Shown: positions 1 through 7,571, numbered from the stretch's first letter. The stretch is DNA of 15,944 bases from Cryomorphaceae bacterium (GCA_949511925.1 CATEYX010000085.1:1-15944); one strand, 5' to 3'. The notes: generated from the letters alone by a model not told the origin. Translations and numbers: made by a program.

Positions 1-724
1 CATCAGGATGAGGGCCATCTTGAGGATCAGGATAATTTCTATTTAAATCAATCCAATTAGCATTGTAGCGAGTTGCTGACCATACATCTTGGTTTCCTCC
101 ATAATAAGCTCCATCAGGGTTAGCTAGTGGGTTTATCCAAATATCAATATTATCAACTAATTGGGTTAATTGTAAGGTGTTTCCATAACCACTAAGAATA
201 TGGTCAATTAAGCGTAAACTTAAAATATAGCCTGCTAACTCATCACCATGCATAGAGGAAGTGTATAAAAAAGAAGGTTTGTTTTCTTTTACTCCTACAT
301 TGTTAGAAATCTGAACAATTAGTACTTCTCGTCCTGAACTTAAAGTGCCTAAATGATGTAATTTGCAAATGTTAGGGAAAGAATCTGCAAAGGCAGTCAT
401 CATATCCGCATACTGCTGATAAGTAGGGTAGTAGTCCCAATTGTTTTTACTTTCTTGTGCATACTTTAAGGGTGCTTTTTTTATAATTTTGTATTCAATT
501 TCTAATGCTAAAAATTTTGAAAACTCCTTTTGATTAGCATAAGCATAAGCAAGGTCAGCGTTTGTTTTATGATCAATAGAAACTATGTCTGAAATCATAT
601 TTAACTGAAGCTTATTTTTGTACGGGAAAGAAAAATAAATTTCACCTTTTTCAGTAAATAAGTAATCAATACTTTGACCAAAGCTTAATGTTGGAATTAA
701 AAGTAGTAAAAGTAATTTTTTCAT
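1..724 (-). CDS. M14-family zinc carboxypeptidase, secreted, 3' end outside window
   Basis: The first 241 codons of a leftward gene are present and the reading frame is open to the window edge. Residues 1-17 are a Sec signal peptide (MKK, a run of Leu, then FGQ). Residues 18-95 are an N-terminal extension. The peptidase domain starts near residue 96 and shows the first two zinc ligands in MHGDE (H159, E162), a GR motif (R132), NPDG at 202-205 and IDLNRNYP at 225-232 with the substrate-binding Asn-Arg. These are hallmarks of family M14. The third zinc ligand (His) and the catalytic Glu should lie beyond the edge, so activity cannot be judged. It should remove C-terminal residues from peptides in the periplasm or outside the cell. 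The C1 peptidase gene lies 66 bases upstream on the same strand, so the two could be cotranscribed or separately started. The start is fixed by the signal peptide. Whether it carries a T9SS tail is unknown. Confidence 0.93.
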   Translation of the reverse strand, partial: MKKLLLLLLIPTLSFGQSIDYLFTEKGEIYFSFPYKNKLQLNMISDIVSIDHKTNADLAYAYANQKEFSKFLALEIEYKIIKKAPLKYAQESKNNWDYYPTYQQYADMMTAFADSFPNICKLHHLGTLSSGREVLIVQISNNVGVKENKPSFLYTSSMHGDELAGYILSLRLIDHILSGYGNTLQLTQLVDNIDIWINPLANPDGAYYGGNQDVWSATRYNANWIDLNRNYPDPQDGPHPD

Positions 725-728
725 TTGG

Positions 729-763
729 CAAAAATAATGTTAATTGTCAGCATATTAATCAAA
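729..763 (-). promoter_or_regulatory. Bacteroidota-type promoter for the M14 peptidase gene
   Basis: On the minus strand, TTTG (760-763) is followed after 23 bases by TATTTTTG (729-736), an exact match to TAnnTTTG. Only four bases (CCAA) separate this element from the start codon. Transcription would begin at or next to the ATG, so a leaderless mRNA is predicted. The pattern is short and AT-rich, so a chance match is possible. Confidence 0.45.
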
Positions 764-769
764 CAAAAT

Positions 770-795
770 AATAAGTCTTATGTATTCAACTTATT
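770..795 (-). terminator. AT-rich inverted repeat across the C1 peptidase stop, possible weak terminator
   Basis: AATAAGT (770-776) and ACTTATT (789-795) form a perfect 7-base inverted repeat with a 12-base loop. On the minus strand the stem contains the stop codon of the C1 peptidase and is followed by a T-rich stretch. The stem has almost no GC, so any termination would be weak. It may be chance in AT-rich DNA. Confidence 0.25.
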
Positions 796-1999
796 TATTA
801 AATTTATCTAAAGTTGCTTTCACTGCATCCTTATGAATTGTAAAAGTCATCATTTTTAATTTCACAAAATCTTCATGATAAAAGTAGTATCCAGGAAAGT
901 TTCCATTTCTGGCACCAGAACCACTATCCTTTATTAAAAACCACCAATCTCCCGTTTCATCAATTTTATAACCAATTAAATGTATAGCATGATCATCAGT
1001 TGTTGTGCCGTTAGAAAAACGGAATTGACGCGCATTTTCATCAATAAATTCGGAAGGAATATCATAAGAAGGAATCATTGCTACATCATAAGAAGAAGAG
1101 TAACCACTTTCAGAAACATCACCACCAATAGAAATAGAATATCCATTTTTAATAGCATTTTTTATTACAAACATAAACTCATCTAATGGGATATTATAGT
1201 AAGCGTCACTTCTCCACCAATTATCGGGAACTTTGTATTCTTCTCGGCTCCAATATGGTTTTTGCATTAAGCTCATAAAATCAACATAGTTGTTTGGCTC
1301 AAGTTTTGTTGCATTTTTCAAAAATGATTTTGGGGTATAGCTTTTTCCATTATACTTAAATGAAGTAGGAGGGGCTCCCATATAATGGTTCAATATTGAT
1401 TTGATATTTGAAATAATGGCAGCTTCATCCCAAAAGTTGATTCGTTTACAATTCTTTAAGTAAGCTTCAAATTCACCAAACATTTTTTCATGATTATAAT
1501 AAGGTTGATTGCTTGGTTTACCTTCATAAGCTTCTGCAGGAACTATTCCATACCATTCCATCATTCTTTGTACTGCATTCGTTTCAGATCCTTCTGCTAA
1601 ATATGTTTTTCCTCTGGTATTTATATAGCCTTTTGCTTTTTCAATGTATTCAAAATAGACTGGGTATAATTCCGAAAGATTAATTGTCTTTCCTGTTATC
1701 CTGAGTATTTCACTTTCATAAAATGATGTGGTAGAAAAACACCAACATGTACCTGTGTTTCCTTGTGAGATAGGGTTTTCTGCCTCAACAATGGTAAACT
1801 CAGCTAAACCTTTAGGTATTTGTTTTCCATCAAAATTCATTTTAAAGGATTTGGAGGCTTCCTTTTCTTCTTTCTCATATTTGTTTGATTCGCTTACAAT
1901 AGTTCCGTAAAAAGGATTGGAATAACTTTCAAATTTGCCTTTGTCTTGTGCATTTGCTCCTGTTACTATTAAAAGTAGGATTCCTATTTTTTTAATCAT
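791..1999 (-). CDS. C1-family (papain-fold, bleomycin hydrolase/PepC-like) cysteine peptidase, secreted
   Basis: The 402-residue protein begins with a signal peptide (cleavage near ANA-Q18). The papain-type active site is visible: Q79 as oxyanion residue, C85 in TCWCFS as nucleophile with the usual six-residue spacing, and H337 in DDHAIHLIGY. The third catalytic position, normally Asn in KNSWG, reads KDSGSG here (D358), and the following Trp is missing. The insert between Cys and His is about 250 residues, larger than in papain and closer to the C1B (bleomycin hydrolase/aminopeptidase C) layout. The export signal is unlike cytosolic PepC. The likely role is peptide degradation in the periplasm or at the surface, alongside the M14 peptidase just downstream. 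Family assignment is firm; exact specificity is unknown. The start is supported by the signal peptide and an upstream promoter match. Confidence 0.9.
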   Translation of the reverse strand: MIKKIGILLLIVTGANAQDKGKFESYSNPFYGTIVSESNKYEKEEKEASKSFKMNFDGKQIPKGLAEFTIVEAENPISQGNTGTCWCFSTTSFYESEILRITGKTINLSELYPVYFEYIEKAKGYINTRGKTYLAEGSETNAVQRMMEWYGIVPAEAYEGKPSNQPYYNHEKMFGEFEAYLKNCKRINFWDEAAIISNIKSILNHYMGAPPTSFKYNGKSYTPKSFLKNATKLEPNNYVDFMSLMQKPYWSREEYKVPDNWWRSDAYYNIPLDEFMFVIKNAIKNGYSISIGGDVSESGYSSSYDVAMIPSYDIPSEFIDENARQFRFSNGTTTDDHAIHLIGYKIDETGDWWFLIKDSGSGARNGNFPGYYFYHEDFVKLKMMTFTIHKDAVKATLDKFNK

Positions 2000-2024
2000 G
2001 TGTGTAGTTTTAATTTTGAATGCT

Positions 2025-2058
2025 CAAATTTAAAGGATTTTTGTAATTTGCCGTCCAA
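2025..2058 (-). promoter_or_regulatory. Bacteroidota-type promoter for the C1 peptidase gene
   Basis: On the minus strand, TTG (2056-2058) is followed after 23 bases by TAAATTTG (2025-2032), a perfect TAnnTTTG. This lies 25 bases upstream of the C1 peptidase start, leaving a short leader. It sits in the 79-base gap shared with the divergent SRPBCC gene, for which only imperfect matches (such as GATTTTTG near 2036-2043) are seen. Confidence 0.5.
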
Positions 2059-2078
2059 TAATTAAAAATATTACGCTT

Positions 2079-2573
2079 ATGATCGGCTTAAAACAAATTT
2101 TGAAATGGACAATAATTTGTCTTTTATCGTTTACTACTTTTAATTTTTTTATTTCTGGTAAAATTGAGGCTTCAATTGAAATAGAATCTCCTGCTGATGT
2201 TGTTTATGAAAAAGTTGCTGATTTAGAAACTTGGCCAACTTGGGCTGCTTGGTGGACAAAAGATTCAACAATGACTACCGTTTATTCTGCTGAGAGAAGT
2301 GGCTTAGGGGCTAAAATGAGTTGGACAGGAGTAGATGGGGGGGGGAGTTTAGAGATTGTTAAAGCTAATTTTGCTAAAAATTTGAAAAATGAATTAATTT
2401 TTGATGGAATGCCTCCATCATATAATGTCTGGACTTTTGTAGAAACAGCTAAGGGTACTAGAGTTACTTGGACTTTTCAAGATGAATTGCCATTCTATGT
2501 TCATTTTATGCAACTTTTCATCTCTACTGAATTAGAAGAAGGATTGATAGAATTGAAAAAATTGTGTGAATGA
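2079..2573 (+). CDS. SRPBCC-superfamily (START/Bet v 1-like) lipid-binding domain protein, membrane anchored
   Basis: The protein has 164 residues. Residues 7-26 form a hydrophobic segment that is either a membrane anchor or an uncleaved signal. The rest matches the SRPBCC/polyketide-cyclase pattern: a strand beginning IEASIEIESPADVVYEKVADLETWPTW, a Trp-rich stretch (52-59), a central GTRVTWTF strand, and a C-terminal amphipathic helix (FISTELEEGLIELKKL). This fold binds hydrophobic ligands; the ligand here cannot be told from sequence. Residues 87-89 (GGG) are encoded by a run of nine G, so a one-base slip would frameshift the gene at about half its length. The frame is intact as given. The gene starts 79 bases from the divergent peptidase gene and is followed by a likely terminator. 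Confidence 0.85.
   Translation: MIGLKQILKWTIICLLSFTTFNFFISGKIEASIEIESPADVVYEKVADLETWPTWAAWWTKDSTMTTVYSAERSGLGAKMSWTGVDGGGSLEIVKANFAKNLKNELIFDGMPPSYNVWTFVETAKGTRVTWTFQDELPFYVHFMQLFISTELEEGLIELKKLCE
2337..2345 (+). repeat. Homopolymer run of nine G inside the SRPBCC gene
   Basis: Nine consecutive G occur within an AT-rich coding region and encode Gly87-Gly89. Such a run is prone to slipped-strand changes and also to sequencing error. It could act as an on/off phase-variation switch, but nothing in this single sequence proves variation. Confidence 0.9.
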
Positions 2574-2586
2574 GAATAATTAAATA

Positions 2587-2616
2587 AAAACGGACTCAAA
2601 TGAGTGGTTTTATTTT
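2587..2616 (+). terminator. Likely Rho-independent terminator after the SRPBCC gene
   Basis: AAAAC (2587-2591) pairs with GTTTT (2607-2611), and ACTC (2594-2597) pairs with GAGT (2602-2605) around an AAAT loop, with a small internal GG/G bulge. A T-rich stretch (2608-2616) follows. The hairpin starts 13 bases after the stop codon. Confidence 0.55.
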
Positions 2617-2648
2617 CTGGACTTTTGATTTCTAATTTCAAACTCAGA

Positions 2649-2679
2649 TTGGATGCTTACTTTTCCTTTTGTAAGTTTG
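2649..2679 (+). promoter_or_regulatory. Bacteroidota-type promoter for the DUF4377-like gene
   Basis: TTG (2649-2651), a 20-base spacer and TAAGTTTG (2672-2679) form a near-ideal promoter. The ATG follows only four bases later, so the transcript should start at or very near the start codon (leaderless). The same four-base spacing is seen at the M14 peptidase gene. Confidence 0.55.
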
Positions 2680-2683
2680 TAGT

Positions 2684-3214
2684 ATGAAAAAAACATTATT
2701 TATTTTCCTTTTCATTCCAACCCTTTTTTTTGGTCAGCAAATAGCATATAAGACAATTACTGTTGAACCTTATATGTACACCCAAAATTATGAGCATTTT
2801 AAAAGATTGGTACTTAAATCTCCTGATTCTGCAGCAGAGTTTATTGATGGATTTGATTTTGAATAGGGTTATTATTATACATTAAAAGTTAAAGAAAATA
2901 AGGTAGGACCTTTGTCAGACGGAACAATGTATGACTATTCTTTATTAAAAATAATTTCTAAAAAACTGGCTCCTGATTCTATGCAATTTATTATGTATAT
3001 CGATCCATTATTTTATTATCATAAATCAGAAGAAAATCTTGCTACTTTATCTGCTATAAATGATAGTATTTATCTTTATATGGAAAAAGTTGAGATTGAA
3101 ATACCCTCTAAATTAAATGAATATTTTCATAAAAAGATTGATAATGATAAAGGGTTCAGAGGCAGTTTTAAGTTTGTTAATTCTAAAAGAATTAGGTTGG
3201 TAAAATTTAGATAA
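2684..3214 (+). pseudogene. DUF4377-like small secreted protein interrupted by one in-frame TAG
   Basis: One frame runs from ATG 2684 to TAA 3214 except for TAG at 2864-2866 (codon 61). The part before it has a signal peptide ending FFGQ, then ITVEPYMYTQNYEHFKRLVL and IDGFDFE. The part after continues as GYYYTLKVKENKVGPLSDGTMYDYSLLKIISKKL. Joined, this resembles the DUF4377 pattern (..GFEYE.GYEY.L.V....P..DGS...Y.L..ILSK) with about 55 further residues. No frameshift is needed; one transition (for example TGG to TAG) would explain the break. The intact protein would be about 176 residues, secreted, of unknown function. The second half has an internal ATG at 2912 but no signal peptide there. 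Either it is a recent pseudogene, the stop is read through, or there is a sequencing error. The good promoter suggests the gene was used recently. Confidence 0.75.
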
Positions 3215-3241
3215 CACATAATTCAGTCAGTCTGCTATTTT

Positions 3242-4078
3242 TTAAATAACTTTTGATTTTATATGCAAGTCCATTTGTGGAAAAGGAATCGTAATGTTAT
3301 GTTCGTTAAATTTTCTGTAAATAATTTTTCTTATATCACTTTTCACCTTTTCAATAGAAAAAATATTTTTACTGTAAAAGTACAATTGAAAATCCATTGA
3401 TGAATTACCGAAATTTACAAAGCGAACTTCTTTAAATTCACATTCTGAAAACTCTAAATGTTCTATAGCACTTTCTTCAAGTGTTTTAATAACCAAGTCC
3501 ACATCACTTCCATAAGCTACTCCAATATCAATATTAAATAGTGTTTTTTGTGTTTGATGGCTCCAGTTAATTACTTTGTTTGTAGTGATTAAGGAATTGG
3601 GAATAATCACAACTATTTGTCTTACATTCATTCCCTTTGATGTTCTTAAACCTATTTCTTGAATAACTACTCTATCCCCATCTATTTCTAAAATATCACC
3701 CACCTTTACAGAATGTTCTAAAAGTAATATTATACCTGATAAAATATCATTAAAAGTTTGCTGTAGCCCAAGCCCAACACCAACTAGTAGTGCAGCAGAA
3801 CCCGCTAACAGAATGGTTACTTTAATTCCTAATGTTTCTAACATAAGGCTAATTGCAATAATCCATATCAAATATTTTATAATTTGAAATAATGCAAAAG
3901 CACTTCCTTTATCGAGTTTATGAAGTTTCTTTTTATTAAATAATGCTTTACTAATTATCCATAAAATTAGTTTTGTAACAATAATAATAACAATTACATT
4001 TGTTAAGTCAAAAATAGACAGTGAATTATCATTGAAACTAAATATTTCAAAATTAAAAAAATCAGTTATTGTTTCCAT
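3242..4078 (-). CDS. MscS-family mechanosensitive ion channel
   Basis: The protein has 278 residues, close to the length of E. coli MscS. Membrane segments lie at about 26-45 and 62-82, and the pore helix TM3 at about 85-120 is rich in Gly and Ala (LLAGSAALLVGVGLGLQQTFNDILSGI). The cytoplasmic beta domain follows, with VKVGDILEIDG (124-134), the family IPN motif (159-161) and a C-terminal alpha/beta part ending in PFPQMDLH (265-272), the usual MscS signature. It should open under membrane tension and release solutes during osmotic downshock. The gene lies 19 bases after icmF on the same strand and is probably cotranscribed with it; no functional link is known to me. Its start is preceded by an A-rich stretch, typical of Bacteroidota. 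It converges on the DUF4377-like gene with only 27 bases between the stops, where no clear terminator is seen. Confidence 0.93.
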   Translation of the reverse strand: METITDFFNFEIFSFNDNSLSIFDLTNVIVIIIVTKLILWIISKALFNKKKLHKLDKGSAFALFQIIKYLIWIIAISLMLETLGIKVTILLAGSAALLVGVGLGLQQTFNDILSGIILLLEHSVKVGDILEIDGDRVVIQEIGLRTSKGMNVRQIVVIIPNSLITTNKVINWSHQTQKTLFNIDIGVAYGSDVDLVIKTLEESAIEHLEFSECEFKEVRFVNFGNSSMDFQLYFYSKNIFSIEKVKSDIRKIIYRKFNEHNITIPFPQMDLHIKSKVI

Positions 4079-4097
4079 TATTTTTTATTAATTAATT

Positions 4098-7000
4098 TTA
4101 CATATTCCTCCTGTACTGCCCACCAACTTCAAACAAAGCATTTGTTATTTCTCCTAATGAACATATTTTTGACGCTTCCATTAACAAGTCAAATATATTT
4201 TCATTTTGAACGGCAGCTTCTTGTACTTTTTGTAATAATTTTTCTGCCTTACCTTTACTGCCTTTATGTAGTTCCTTTAGCATAGCAATTTGGTATTTCT
4301 TTTCCTGTTCAGTCGCTCTAATTACTTCCTCAGGAATGACAGTAGGAGATCCTTTTTTGTTTAAGAAAGTATTTACCCCAATAATTGGGTATTCACCAGT
4401 GTGTTTTAAAGTTTCATAATACAGACTTTCCTCTTGTATTTTACTTCTTTGGTACATAGTTTCCATTGCACCTAATACACCACCTCTTTCTGTAATTCTG
4501 TCGAATTCTAATAATACTGCATCTTCAACTAAATCGGTTAATTCTTCAATAATAAAAGCACCTTGAATAGGATTTTCATTTCTAGCCAATCCTAACTCTT
4601 TATTTATGATAAGCTGAATAGCCATTGCTCTTCTTACTGACTCTTCAGTAGGGGTAGTGATAGCTTCATCATAAGCGTTAGTGTGTAGAGAATTACAATT
4701 ATCATAAATTGCATATAGTGCCTGCAATGTAGTGCGAATATCGTTAAAATCAATTTCCTGTGCATGAAGAGATCTTCCTGATGTTTGTATGTGATATTTT
4801 AACATCTGAGCTCTTTTGTTAGCTCCATATTTGTTTTTCATGGCTTTCGCCCATAACCTACGAGCAACACGCCCAATTACTGCATATTCTGGATCTACAC
4901 CATTACTGAAAAAGAAGGAAAGGTTAGGTCCAAATTCATTAATGTCCATTCCTCTACTTAGGTAGTATTCCACATAAGTAAATCCGTTAGCCAAAGTAAA
5001 TGCTAATTGTGAAATTGGGTTGGCGCCTGCCTCAGCAATATGATAACCTGAAATAGAAACTGAGTAGAAGTTTCTTATTCCATTGTCAATAAAATATTCC
5101 TGAACATCGCCCATCATTCTTAGTGCAAATTCAGTTGAGAAAATACAAGTATTTTGTGCCTGGTCTTCTTTTAAAATATCAGCCTGTACAGTCCCTCTAA
5201 CTTTGGTTAATGTTTCTATTTTTATTTTTTGGTAAATATTATTGTCTAACACTTCATCTCCTGTAACTCCTAATAAAAAGAGTCCTAATCCATTGTTTCC
5301 TTCTGGTAAATCTCCTTGATATTTTGGCCGTACAACTCCTTTATTTTTGTAGATGCTTGCAATCTTTTGTTCTATTTGTTTTTTTAATCCGTTTTCTGAA
5401 ATGTATTTTTCACATTCTTGATCAATAGCGGCATTCATAAAGTAGGCTAGTAACATTGGTGCTGGTCCGTTGATAGTCATACTTACGGATGTCATAGCAT
5501 TTGCCAATTCAAAACCAGAATAGAGTTTCTTCAAATCATCCAGGCAACAGATAGAAACTCCTGCATTCCCAATTTTACCATAAATATCAGGCCGTTCTCC
5601 TGGGTTGTTTCCATAAAGGGTTACCGAATCAAAAGCAGTAGAAAGTCGTTTTGCAGGCATACCTAAACTTACTAGGTGGAAACGCTTATTTGTTCTTTCA
5701 GGACCTCCTTCGCCAGCAAACATTCTTGTTGGGTCTTCTCCCTCTCTTTTAAAAGGAAATAAACCTGCAGTATACGGAAATTCTCCTGGTAAATTTTCCT
5801 GCAATTGCCATTTTAATAAATCACCCCAAGCTTCATATTTTGGTAAAGCAATTTTAGGAATTGATGATCCTGATAGGGAAGTGGTTTGTGTTTCAATAGA
5901 TAACTCTCTGTCTCTCACTTTAAATTTAAAAACCTTTTCTTGGTATTTTTTCTGTACTTCATCCCAGCTTTCAATTAGGATTTTGTTTTTAGGATGTAAA
6001 TCCAATACAAGAGTTTCGTATTTACTTTGTATTTGTGAAATTACTTCATTAGGTGCATCAGCCAAAAGGTCTAATGATTTCTGAAGGGAATATAGGTTTT
6101 GTGCTATATTTTTTTGGTCGATTGCCCATTTATCATATGCTCTGTTGTTTTCTGATATTTCGGATAGATAACGTACTCTATTGGGAGGAATAACAAAAAT
6201 CTTCTCACTCATTTCGTCAGTAATTTCAAAAGTAGAATCAAAGTTTCCTAATCCTTTTTCTGAAAACTTGTCCATTATAGCTTTGTAGAGTGAATTTGCT
6301 CCTGGGTCGTTAAACTGTGAAGCAATTGTACCATAAACTGGCATTGATTTTACATCTTTATCAAAAAGAGTATTGTTTCTTTGGTATTGTTTTTTTACAT
6401 CTCTAATGGCATCTAAACCTCCTTTTTTATCAAACTTGTTTATCGAGATAAGATCAGCAAAGTCCAGCATATCAATCTTTTCTAGTTGTGTTGCTGCGCC
6501 ATATTCTGGAGTCATTACATAAAGAGAAACATCTGAATGTTCTAGTATTTCAGTATCTGACTGCCCTATTCCGGAAGTTTCCAAAATAATCAAATCATAA
6601 TTAGCAACCTTTAAAATATCAAGGGCATCCTTAACGTGTGCGGATAGGGCTAGATTAGCTTGCCTAGTGGCTAATGAGCGCATATATACATTGTTCGATT
6701 TTATGGCATTCATCCTTATTCTATCGCCTAATAATGCACCTCCTGTTTTTCTTTTAGATGGATCAACTGATACAATAGCAATTTTTTTGTCAGGAAAGTC
6801 GGCAATAAACCTTCTTACCAATTCATCCACTAATGATGATTTTCCTGCACCACCTGTACCTGTAACTCCAAGTACTGGAGTAGCTGACATTTCTGCAATT
6901 TCTTTTATTTCGGATAAAATAGTGCTATGCTTTTCAGGGCAATTTTCTGCAGCTGAAATTAAACGAGCAATCGCATTTATATTTTGATTTTTTACTTCAG

Positions 7001-7466
7001 TAATTCCGCCTTCTAAATGCTCGCCAACTAAAAAGTCCGAACGCTTAATAAGGTCGTTTATCATACCTTGCAATCCCATTGCTCTACCATCGTCCGGATG
7101 ATATATTCTTGTGATACCGTGGGCTTCTAATTCCTTTATTTCATCTGGTAAAATAGTACCACCACCACCAGCAAATATTTTTATATGTGTTGCGTTTTTT
7201 TCTTGCAAAAGGTCGTACATATACTTTAAGTACTCATTGTGCCCACCTTGGTAGGAGGTCATAGCTATTGCATTTGCATCTTCTTCAATTGCACAATTCA
7301 CTACTTCTTCCACACTTCTATCATGACCTAAATGAATCACCTCACATCCAGTAGCTTGAATGATTCTACGCATTATGTTTATGGCAGCATCATGACCGTC
7401 AAATAAACTGGCTGCTGTTACAATTCTCACTTTATGTTTAGGGATATATCTATCTGCTTGCTGCAT
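4098..7466 (-). CDS. icmF: IcmF: fused coenzyme B12-dependent isobutyryl-CoA mutase and G-protein chaperone
   Basis: This 1122-residue protein fuses three modules in the IcmF order. Residues 10-140 form the B12 domain, with DGH (23-25, H25 as lower cobalt ligand), SYQGGH (71-76) and a GGGG turn (100-103). Residues about 195-420 form a MeaB-like GTPase, with the P-loop GVTGTGGAGKS (200-210), SVDPSKRKTGGALLGDRIRM (233-252), ETSGIGQSD (296-304) and NKFD (343-346). Residues about 540-1122 form the mutase TIM barrel and small subunit side, with FPYTAGLFPFKREGEDPTRMFAGEGG and SISGYHIAEAGANPISQLAFT. At the position where methylmalonyl-CoA mutase has the carboxylate-binding Arg (RGT), this protein has Gln771 (QNT), and Phe570 fits the IcmF aromatic position. 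That points to isobutyryl-CoA/n-butyryl-CoA interconversion, possibly also pivalyl- or isovaleryl-CoA, rather than methylmalonyl-CoA. The GTPase part should load and protect the cofactor. It is probably cotranscribed with the mscS-like gene. Confidence 0.95.
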   Translation of the reverse strand: MQQADRYIPKHKVRIVTAASLFDGHDAAINIMRRIIQATGCEVIHLGHDRSVEEVVNCAIEEDANAIAMTSYQGGHNEYLKYMYDLLQEKNATHIKIFAGGGGTILPDEIKELEAHGITRIYHPDDGRAMGLQGMINDLIKRSDFLVGEHLEGGITEVKNQNINAIARLISAAENCPEKHSTILSEIKEIAEMSATPVLGVTGTGGAGKSSLVDELVRRFIADFPDKKIAIVSVDPSKRKTGGALLGDRIRMNAIKSNNVYMRSLATRQANLALSAHVKDALDILKVANYDLIILETSGIGQSDTEILEHSDVSLYVMTPEYGAATQLEKIDMLDFADLISINKFDKKGGLDAIRDVKKQYQRNNTLFDKDVKSMPVYGTIASQFNDPGANSLYKAIMDKFSEKGLGNFDSTFEITDEMSEKIFVIPPNRVRYLSEISENNRAYDKWAIDQKNIAQNLYSLQKSLDLLADAPNEVISQIQSKYETLVLDLHPKNKILIESWDEVQKKYQEKVFKFKVRDRELSIETQTTSLSGSSIPKIALPKYEAWGDLLKWQLQENLPGEFPYTAGLFPFKREGEDPTRMFAGEGGPERTNKRFHLVSLGMPAKRLSTAFDSVTLYGNNPGERPDIYGKIGNAGVSICCLDDLKKLYSGFELANAMTSVSMTINGPAPMLLAYFMNAAIDQECEKYISENGLKKQIEQKIASIYKNKGVVRPKYQGDLPEGNNGLGLFLLGVTGDEVLDNNIYQKIKIETLTKVRGTVQADILKEDQAQNTCIFSTEFALRMMGDVQEYFIDNGIRNFYSVSISGYHIAEAGANPISQLAFTLANGFTYVEYYLSRGMDINEFGPNLSFFFSNGVDPEYAVIGRVARRLWAKAMKNKYGANKRAQMLKYHIQTSGRSLHAQEIDFNDIRTTLQALYAIYDNCNSLHTNAYDEAITTPTEESVRRAMAIQLIINKELGLARNENPIQGAFIIEELTDLVEDAVLLEFDRITERGGVLGAMETMYQRSKIQEESLYYETLKHTGEYPIIGVNTFLNKKGSPTVIPEEVIRATEQEKKYQIAMLKELHKGSKGKAEKLLQKVQEAAVQNENIFDLLMEASKICSLGEITNALFEVGGQYRRNM

Positions 7467-7489
7467 AGTGTAGGCTTTGTTTTAGCTTG

Positions 7490-7524
7490 CAAATATAAAA
7501 ATAGTTTGTAGTTTTTGGTTTCAA
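7490..7524 (-). promoter_or_regulatory. Probable promoter for icmF
   Basis: On the minus strand, TATATTTG (7490-7497) is a perfect TAnnTTTG, 23 bases before the icmF start. A TTG (7522-7524) lies 24 bases further upstream, one base longer than the usual spacing range. No cobalamin riboswitch is apparent: the leader is far too short for one. Confidence 0.45.
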
Positions 7525-7563
7525 CTTACTAGAAACAAAATAGTGTTAAAAAAAGCCAAGCAT

Positions 7564-7571
7564 TACTTTTG
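7564..7571 (+). promoter_or_regulatory. Upstream TAnnTTTG match in the uvsE leader region
   Basis: TACTTTTG here matches TAnnTTTG exactly and repeats the 10-base word ATTACTTTTG found again 64 bases downstream. It could be a second, distal start site for uvsE, or chance. Confidence 0.2.

Noticed and set aside
980..1910. Open frames on the plus strand opposite the C1 peptidase gene.
   Set aside because: They are antisense to a well-supported gene, show no recognisable domain and have low-complexity composition.
3215..3241. The repeated CAGTCAGTCTG-like string between two convergent stops, considered as a terminator.
   Set aside because: Only three base pairs can form (CAG/CTG), too little for a credible hairpin.
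5881..6987. Open frames on the plus strand opposite icmF.
   Set aside because: The icmF frame is confirmed by motifs throughout its length, and the antisense frames show no family features.
7389..7400. IcmF B12 motif reads DGHDAA rather than DxHxxG, considered as a damaged cofactor site.
   Set aside because: The base-off His is present, and IcmF proteins as I recall them carry DGHDA-type motifs, so this looks normal for the family.
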